This document shows, one piece after another, positions 57,478 to 64,000 of a stretch of 64,000 nt of DNA (positions are counted from its first letter, which is position 1; each line of letters starts with the position of its first letter). The translations under genes were made by a program, and so were the position numbers. The stretch covers positions 1,054,001 through 1,118,000 of the forward strand of contig JANFAH010000010.1 in assembly GCA_024663395.1 (NCBI GenBank), in the 5' to 3' direction. Under the pieces are notes generated by a model. It had not been told where the DNA came from. It saw only the letters and a list, made by a program, of their open reading frames with translations, and did not search any database. Origin of the DNA: Pisolithus tinctorius (lineage: Eukaryota; Basidiomycota; Agaricomycetes; Boletales; Pisolithaceae).

Positions 57478-57480
57478 TTA
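57478..57480. repeat. TTA target-site duplication, left
   Basis: TTA here and at 61,077-61,079, the 3-bp duplication characteristic of PIF/Harbinger. Confidence 0.9.
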
Positions 57481-57598
57481 GAGCTAGTTCGGTAACGAAG
57501 TCCCACAAAGAATCCAGGTGAAAAAACCCAAAAAAAAGTCCCAGGCCTTCATGACATAAGCATACAGAGTTCAAGCGGAGCTCCAATTTAGGAGGAGA
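57481..57598 (+). repeat. Harbinger left TIR
   Basis: Mirror of 60,959-61,076 with a few mismatches near its inner end; includes an A-rich run. Confidence 0.9.
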
Positions 57599-57632
57599 CA
57601 TAGGCGATATCGATAACCGCAACACAACTGTC

Positions 57633-59073
57633 ATGGCTGACGAGTCGGGCGTAACTAGGAACCTGATGGGTGGGGATCCTCCTGATGCTGCAGACGATGA
57701 GACCGAGGAAAGGTGCATCAACATCAACGACGACCACTATTGACACCGCAAACTCCTCATTCTTATCCTCATCCACCATCACCTCCAACTCTTATCCCTG
57801 CTACTCGTGTTGGCAGATGCTCTACAGGCCGTTGTGGAAGCGACGCGGCATGCTGACCTGATTCCATACCACACGTCGATCCTGACTGGGAGTGGGTGGG
57901 TAGCCGAATTGTTGAACGGCCATCCCGAGCGAATTCGTACAGAACTCGCAGTTCACAAGCACGTATTCGACATCTTATTGCGGGAGCTCCAACAGCATGG
58001 AATCAGTCCTTCCAAACACATCATGCTCGAAGAGCAACTCGCGATCTTTCTATATACCTCTGTCACCGGTTTGTCCATCAGACATGTAGGTGAACATTTT
58101 CAAAGGTCGAACGGCACGATCTCCAAGTAAGTCTTCGACCGCGCCATTTTCGGTGGATTAATCATTGTTCCAGGTACTTCAAAAAAATTCTGTTCGCATT
58201 CTCGTCTCGTGATATATACAGCAAGTACGTATGATTGCCGCACAGTGATGCCCCTGTCCACCCAACTATTCGCGATAACCCCAAATTTTTCCCTTTTTTT
58301 GCTGATGCTGTCGGTGCAATCGACGGGACGCACATCGCGTGTGCTCCCAGTTCGGAGGAAAGGGATGCAATGCGAAATTGCAAAGGTTTCACCTCCCAGA
58401 ATTGCCTGCTCTGCTGCGATTTCGATATGTGCTTCACATATGTCCTTAGCGGGTGGGAGGGGTCTGCGGCCAACTCGTTGGTCTATCACAATGCACGGCT
58501 GAGCGATCTCGCTATTCCGGACGGCAAGTACTACCTTGCCAGTGCAGGGTTCCCCAATTGCCCCCAACTCCTGACTCCATTCCGAGGGCAACAATACCAT
58601 CTCGCAGAATGGGGCCGCGCACACGTATGGTAAGTATTTCTATCGATGTTTTTATTTACTCATAATTCATTGGAATTTACAGACCAGTAAACGCCGAGGA
58701 ATGCTACAACCTTCGCCACGTGCAGCTTCGAAACATGATCGAACGGATAATCGGAGTCATCAAACATCACTTCCGAATTCTCATTGTGCCTCCAGAGTAT
58801 GGCATGGACGTCCAGGCCCGTATTCCTCCCACTTTATGTTGTATTCACAACATCATCCGCATGTACGATCCGTTGGAGTTAGACAACATCGAAGGCTTCA
58901 TATCACCTCCGCTGCCGGATGAGTCAGAGGAGGTAATTGGCGTGATCGCCGATGGCGTTACAACTACTGCAGAACGCCTTTGGATGTCGGAGAGGCGGGG
59001 TGCAATCGCGCAAAACATTTGGAATAGCTACATTGCCAAACGAGTACGAAGGGGAGAGTTCATTGCGGATTAG
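57633..59073 (+). pseudogene. Harbinger transposase with three TGA codons
   Basis: Exons 57,633-58,126, 58,174-58,629 and 58,683-59,073 join in frame. N-terminal helical part: ADLIPYHTSILTGSGWVAELL, LEEQLAIFLY and SIRHVGEHF. Catalytic blocks: GAIDGTHIACAP (first Asp), NCKGFTSQNCLLCCDFDM, GWEGSAAN, GKYYLASAGFP (aligned position of the second Asp reads Ser) and YHLAEWG. C-terminal part: NMIERIIGVIKHHFRIL (Glu), ARIPPTLCCIHN. In-frame TGA codons lie at 57,741-57,743, at 58,232-58,234 and across the second splice (58,628-58,629 plus 58,683). All three are explicable as CGA-to-TGA CpG transitions. The D-to-S change in ASAGFP (ADAGFP in the decayed copy) also argues that the enzyme is dead. Confidence 0.8.
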
Positions 59074-59238
59074 CATTTATATACCATCATTTCTCTCTAC
59101 GTTACGCTACCCTTACGATCCAAATTGCACTTCTTTGAGTTCTGATCTCCAGAGGCAGAGTGAGAGAACCGAAACGCCGATGATATTGCAACAAACATCA
59201 AGGTAAAATGTGGATACTACAAGCTGCAAGTACAACAA

Positions 59239-60858
59239 TTACTGGCTACGTCTCCCAATCTCATTGAGCTTCACCTCAAGCCATGCATGCCAAACTGTAG
59301 CCATACGGTCAGGATCGCTAGCAAATGATAAGTACAGGCTGGCATGGGAAACGTTTCCCTCGAAGTGATTTGCGATCCTAACAATGTCGGTTGGCGAGAA
59401 CTTATCCATGTCCAACAGCAACAGCTTCTGTGTCGCCTTGGTCACCAACGGATGGACCAGATCTTGGCGGATATCAGGCTTGGGATCGGGCGCAGGTGAT
59501 TCCGCAAGGGATGTGATTGCGTGAGTGACGGTGGTCATATGCAAGCGGACTGTACCATGGATACCTCCAACTTCCTCTTCCACTCGTTCAAGTATCATGT
59601 TCCCTGTGCGTCGCTTTCGTGCCGATGAGGCAGTTGAAGCCGCAGTGCTTGAAAGAGCACCCGAAACAACAGATTGATCGTCATCGTCGTCTGCCTTCCG
59701 CTTTCTGGAGCGCTCCATACGAGCCGAAATACTGGAGGATGGCTTGACGGAGCTGACAGACGAGCCATTGAACGACGACGGGGCAGTTGGAGGGGTGAAG
59801 TTTGAAGGTGTGCCAGGGGGGGGGAACAGACTGGTCTGAGTGCCAGTTAAAAGTAGATCCGCTATGAACCGAAGCGACGGTAGATGGCGCCAGGCGATGG
59901 GAAGTTGTTAGTGTAGGGGGGATGGGATTTCCAGCTGCAAATGAGTGGAATGAGGGTTGATTGGCAGATGGCCATGATGGTGGAGCATAGGAAGTTGTTG
60001 GCATACTGAAGCCAGCACTTCCAGTCACGAACGGGTAGAAAATCGTTTGGTTCATAGACGGCGATGCTGATGGAACAATGGGCGACATATCCACGTCGTT
60101 ACTGGTTACCAGTGCGCTAGGTGCACTTCCTCCAACAGACGCTGGTATCGGGAAGTCAACGAAAGGTGACCCCGGGGACGGCATGTTGTTCCCCGTGCTC
60201 TCGCTGTTGGAAGAACTCAACCTGGTGCAGGACAGGCCTCCAGAAGAATCGTTGATACTCAGTGCCGAAAAGCGATTCAAGCCCTTGCACTTGGAAGGTA
60301 TGAGCGCACTCATCCTGTCATAGAATAGCCATCCCTTGTTTTTATAAGGCACTGCATCCTTGTGGACCTGCCGACATCACCATTAGCACAGGACATTCAA
60401 TCTGATCGGATTGAATCATACCTTCACGTAACTGTCCCATGAATTCTCATTTGCAACACCGATATCAGCCCCTGACTTCAGAGAATACGCAAATCCAGAT
60501 GAACGGCTGAGATGATCAATGACCGCGTATGTACTTCGTAGCTGTGTGATATCAGCTAGTTATTCTGTCATTTGACTGACTCACGCACCCTTTTCCATTT
60601 CTCTTTACATGATTTAGGGGTTTTGGGCCCCCCTTTCTCAGGGTTTGCAAGCATCAGAGAAGCTGCACAGGCATTCCAAAATGGCGCCTTGAAATTTAAA
60701 CCGTCACCAGCGGTTGCCTTGTGGGAATCGATGAAGTCAAGAAGAGCAAACGTATCCTTATCTGACCACAATACTTGCGTCGAGTGGCCATCTGGGGACC
60801 GCGAACTACGAGATTTGCCCTTGTGGTCGGACGATTTCGCTGCTTTACGAGGGGGCAT
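59239..60858 (-). CDS. Harbinger-associated Myb/SANT-like protein
   Basis: The start at 60,858 (MPPRKAAKSS) is preferred over an upstream ATG close to the TIR. The Myb/SANT-like domain is spread over exons: VLWSDKDTFALLDFIDSHKA, FKAPFWNACAASLM and PKSCKEKWKRV (60,590-60,760); an exon near 60,410-60,540 (LRSTYAVIDHL, GADIGVANENSWDSYVK); and YKNKGWLFYDRMSALIP (about 60,300-60,350). A Ser/Pro-rich linker is followed by a basic KRKADDDDD stretch and a helical C-terminus (59,239-59,718) ending LNEIGRRSQ. Such proteins partner Harbinger transposases for nuclear import and DNA binding. The linker frame changes at a run of nine Gs at 59,816-59,824, an indel there or an assembly slip. Confidence 0.75.
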
Positions 60859-60958
60859 GGCAACGAACGGAGGGAAAAGCAAGAGTAGATGCTGTACAAG
60901 TGGAGCTTTGATGCATAACCCCGCCTCTAGCATGGCATCTCGGCCATACACCAGATGC

Positions 60959-61076
60959 TCTCCTCCTAAATTGGGGCTCTGATTGAACTCTGTATGCTTA
61001 TGTCATGAAGGCCTGGGACTTTTTTTTGGGTTTTTTCACCTGGATTCTTTGTGGGACTTCGTTACCGAACTAGCTC
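60959..61076 (-). repeat. Harbinger right TIR
   Basis: Ends ...CCGAACTAGCTC, followed by TTA. Confidence 0.9.
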
Positions 61077-61098
61077 TTAGGTAGTTCAAGCACTCCCC

Positions 61099-61660
61099 CT
61101 AGTCCGTTTCACTGCCACAGGCGAGGGAGAGCCGTCGACGCCCCTTTTGCGAGTTTTGGGCTGTAAATTTAAGGCCATAAGCAAGATGCTCATTACATAA
61201 TGGAACGGAATGCTCACCGATGACACCTCCTTCTTGGTAACATCCCGGGTGACATTGGACGCCACCGGAACCTTAGTATCGGTTGGAGAATCGCTGTCGT
61301 TGGAGTCATCAATAAGAATCTGAAATGTCTTGAGAGGGGTAAGTCAGTCATCTCATGCTCATGCGAACATCATTGCACATACCATTATGGCTGGTTCCTC
61401 GTGCATATATGAAATAGAGAAACCGTGGAGTCCCATTTCATTCGGCAATATCAGCTTGATGCATTTATGCGGCATGATAAACAGTGACTCGATACCAGTA
61501 ACAAAGGACGAGTAGGGAAGGGGGGTTGAAAGCAAGCCGAACGCACGACTGCTGTAATAAATACCTGACCTATAGTAACATGCTTTTCATTTAGCCTCGG
61601 ATTTAAAGTTGAAGGAACGTACATGTTGATCTTCAGGGTTAATCTTGACAATGGCGATGC
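61099..61660 (-). CDS. Hypothetical gene, 3' exons
   Basis: Exons inferred on the minus strand: about 61,570-61,660 (NMYVPSTLNPRLNEKHVTIG), 61,383-61,510 (MPHKCIKLILPNEMGLHGFS), 61,218-61,328 (FQILIDDSNDSDSPTDTKVP) and 61,099-61,160 (PKTRKRGVDGSPSPVAVKRTR, stop). GT-AG borders are good except between the first two. The acidic Ser/Asp stretch and basic C-terminus suggest a nuclear protein. No family recognised, and the 5' end is not resolved. The stop lies 20 bases beyond the Harbinger TSD. Confidence 0.4.
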
Positions 61661-62016
61661 GACAGACGGTTGGACATCCTCGGGGTTTGCAGTATGTTGA
61701 TCTTCAGGATTAAAGTTAAAACTTATAAGGCAAAATCCTGGCGAAACGGCAGGTGATCGGACATCATCGATTCATCCTCAGGGTTTTTCAGTGATGCTTC
61801 TTTCCTAATCACTCACCTCTAAAGAAGTTTGTGTAACACAGAGCACGAGCATTCCCCGGACCGCTGACTGTGGACTTCGGCGATGGCGAATTGCACACTG
61901 CACTTAGCATTTGGCACCCGAGGTTACGTGATCTGAGGACTAATTGAAGCCTGGAGACGGTGCTTAGATAGTGGACTGGTTATAAAATGAGAGAGCATGA
62001 GACTAGAATCACCTGC
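61661..62016. other. Intergenic stretch
   Basis: No gene supported. The phrase tgttgatcttcagg recurs at 61,624 and 61,692, a short direct repeat. Confidence 0.4.
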
Positions 62017-62030
62017 CATGCACTACAATG

Positions 62031-63119
62031 TCTTGGTGGGTAATCATAGGTGGGACCAAACCCGGCATTTACCATGGGTGGTGAGTCAGACTCTTCAACT
62101 GACTAATGCATACAGATAATAATGGAAAACCGCATTGTTATAGTCCATATATCCTTTGTGGGAGGTCATCACCTCCACTCCCCATCGCCATCGAGTGTAA
62201 TTCCATGGACGAGGCAAAACTTGTCATGCAAACATTGGATAGCGTCTTACAACCAATACTACCTGAACCGACCACCCATGACTTGGTCACCTTCCTCAAC
62301 AAGTCGCCAGCAGTTCGAGACCTCCTCAAAGACACAGGTGACAGTTTCTACGCAGTTGTTGTCGGAAACCCCCCCGGTGTTCATCGCACTGAGTAAGTGT
62401 CTCATACTACAAATTCTCCCCGACTAATCACAATCCTATACTAGAGAAGGAGCCACTCATGCGGGGAGCTCATTTCATTGGGCAAAATGGAAATGGACCG
62501 ACACACTTCATGAGGCCTTAGTGTATATGGCGGTGAAGGGCATTGAGGATCAACTACCACGAGTGGTGACAGTAGACGAAGTAGCTGAATCCATCAGTTA
62601 GTGTCATATACCATTCTCCCTGCTGATGTTGTGCACTTACCACGAATAGCCCTTCAAGACGCTGATGTTGTAGGCCTTCAAGACGCTGACATTGTGGCCC
62701 CTCGACTGACCCAATCCGTGCCTTCTCAAGTGTGTGGACATTCTGTGAGTGGTGGGTGGATGATGTTGTCCTTCGTCGACATCCAACTTCTCACTTTGAC
62801 CTCAGCTCCGCCTCCGATTCGGTGTGATTCTGGATCTCGTACAAGCCCAATTATATATGCACATGTACGGAGTCTTAGGGGGATCACAGAAAGTCGCCAC
62901 CACTACTCTGAAAATACAGCTACCTATATTCATGCCCAGGTGCTTGGTGCTCATGTGGCACGATATCTCACTGCTCATGGCTATACATGTGAGGCTATTG
63001 ACACTATTATATGTGCACGTAATGGCACATTAAGTGACCACGTATTTGCTCTTCAACTTTTGCAACATGGCCTTGCCATGGCGGAGGCTTTGTATTTGTG
63101 GCATTTGATTCAGTTACAG
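62031..63119 (+). CDS. Protein with two RNase H1-N/viroplasmin-like motifs
   Basis: Predicted exons: 62,031-62,078 (MSWWVIIGGTKPGIYHG), about 62,141-62,391 (SMDEAKLVMQTLDSVLQPI, then FYAVVVGNPPGVHRTE), 62,446-62,599 (ATHAGSSFHWAKWKWTDTLHEAL), 62,650-62,730 (two LQDAD repeats) and 62,807-63,119 ending LYLWHLIQLQ. The Y/W-x-V-x-x-G-x-x-P-G-I/V pattern, present twice, is that of the small RNase H1 N-terminal (caulimovirus viroplasmin-like) fold, which binds RNA-DNA hybrids. Such domains are common in mushroom genomes. No RNase H catalytic domain follows. Exon joins are by eye; the 3' exon is not recognised. Confidence 0.5.
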
Positions 63120-63490
63120 TGATCCGTCTTGTGCTGACTTTTGCTTGAACATTATTAGTTGTATACACAAATTAACAACTGATTTTTGCCTAAACATGTG
63201 CATGACTCTGCAAAATCTAACTATCAGACCGGGAATATGAAACAAAACAGCACGAAACACATGGGTATAAAGTCCCGAGACGTTCTGGAAGGTGCTGTCT
63301 AGTGTCTGAATTCTTCGCGCTACAGAACGTCTGGAGACTAAAGGGTATACATGCAAATGCGCTAATAGGTACGAAGCAAATACACGATTAGGATTAGTCA
63401 TTTGTGTGTATATGGTTATCTGCTGTAATAGGCATACGTAGTAAATCTCCTACCACGGTGACATGCTCTCACTACTCTGACAACTTCGAC
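63120..63490. other. Intergenic stretch
   Basis: Nothing recognised; the AT-rich 5' half carries a degenerate repeat (ttttgcttgaac/ttttgcctaaac at 63,139 and 63,185). Confidence 0.4.
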
Positions 63491-63733
63491 ATGGGGCGGC
63501 CGAAATTATACAAAACACAAGATCAAAAGGTTTTGGCTGCTTGGGCTTATCGAATGAAATACTATCAGAGGTATCAAATTTATTTCTCTTTATTCTGAAG
63601 GACGCTTCTCGGCTCAGGACTGTTGTTCATCCTCAGCCATAGAGACGAAATCAACTTCAAGCTCAAGGCAAAACGAGGCAGAGCCAAGAGTTCTTTCCAG
63701 TCGGAGGAGACTTCGTACAATTGGGTTTCTAAC
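63491..63733 (+). CDS. Small basic MGRPK-type protein
   Basis: Two exons: 63,491 to about 63,572 (MGRPKLYKTQDQKVLAAWAY, then MKYYQ) and from about 63,638 to the TAG at 63,731-63,733. The join gives YYQ-S-HRDEINFKLKAKRGRAKSS. Sequences starting MGRPxxY-T-E-K and continuing into YY-x-x-HRDEIN recur widely in mushroom genomes as short proteins or N-terminal exons with a basic, helical DNA-binding look. Function unknown. Confidence 0.45.
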
Positions 63734-63774
63734 TAGTTGTCACAGTGAGTTACTTACTCTTATGAGTCTAGGGC

Positions 63775-63968
63775 GATCCATTTGGACACAGAACCATCCC
63801 CTGAACTGTTGTGCACGCTCACTCCACTCCCCATATCCTATAACCTGACACCCTTCGGCGATCCTAGTGAACGACAGGACACAGAATCGTCCCCTAAGCT
63901 GCCATGCACACTCACTCCACTCCCCATATCCTGTAACCTGAGACCCTTCAGCGATCCTAAGGAACAAC
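63775..63968. repeat. Two-copy direct repeat, 93-bp period
   Basis: gacacagaa begins at 63,785 and 63,878. Both copies continue through tcactccactccccatatcct and cggcgatcct/cagcgatcct. Divergence is about 10%. No gene in this tail. Confidence 0.8.
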
Positions 63969-64000
63969 AAGGATTTAGGCCCAGGCAGGTTGGAGGTACT

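Larger units (their letters stand above)
57481..61076. mobile_element. Structurally complete PIF/Harbinger transposon (3.6 kb)
   Basis: TIRs of about 118 bp starting GAGCTAGTTCGG, TTA duplication, a DDE_4-type transposase on the plus strand and a Myb/SANT-like gene on the minus strand, tail to tail. This is the standard two-gene Harbinger architecture. A decayed relative of the transposase is at 53.4-54.85 kb. Confidence 0.92.

Noticed and set aside
57481..61076. Harbinger ends as random inverted repeats
   Set aside because: About 118 bp match in mirror orientation, with TTA on both sides and the two expected genes inside.

Overview
The window is nuclear DNA of a mushroom-type basidiomycete (Agaricomycete). 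The evidence is short GT-AG introns of about 45-55 bases, Ty3/gypsy elements with chromodomains, a KDZ-type transposase, a PIF/Harbinger element with a Myb/SANT gene, and protein families expanded in Agaricomycetes. Almost everything left of about 54.9 kb is transposable-element DNA. The right end is CpG-rich and more gene-like. No rRNA, CRISPR or intact tRNA gene was seen.

The left 51 kb is a Russian doll of insertions that can be ordered by target-site duplications (TSDs). An old, CpG-depleted copy of a multi-exon gene of unknown function (copy 1; 4,353-9,528 and 49,953-50,709) was split by Ty3/gypsy element A (9,529-49,952; TSD GAGGC). The 5' LTR of A was split by gypsy element B (17,534-49,401; TSD ACGC). 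The pol gene of B was split by a 21.7-kb DNA transposon (21,837-43,581; TSD GTCGCTCG; 233-bp inverted repeats). That transposon carries a KDZ transposase, a second unknown protein gene, a repeat-rich non-coding block, and an intact-looking copy (copy 2, 34,713-39,782) of the gene that forms the outermost layer. Copy 2 is itself interrupted by a solo LTR (36,115-37,922; TSD CCGG). Copy 1 holds a relative of the same solo LTR, which contains a further solo LTR. Another degenerate gypsy (C, 1-3.6 kb) lies at the left edge.

Between 50.7 and 54.9 kb are a truncated LTR, a 1.57-kb fold-back element with TA duplications and 630-bp arms, and a decayed Harbinger transposase. From 55 to 64 kb are a 5'-truncated LENG1-like gene, a structurally complete 3.6-kb PIF/Harbinger transposon (57,481-61,076; TSD TTA), and several short multi-exon genes, one with RNase H1-N/viroplasmin-like motifs.

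The strongest signals are these: (i) the giant KDZ element with subterminal arrays of palindromic 64-mers in opposite orientation; (ii) a recurring stem-loop with a near-constant TTGGT/TTGGA loop and variable but paired stems; (iii) antisense zinc-cluster-like genes inside both gypsy elements; (iv) CpG-to-TpG decay as the dominant mutation, seen between the LTRs of B and as TGA codons in the Harbinger transposase.
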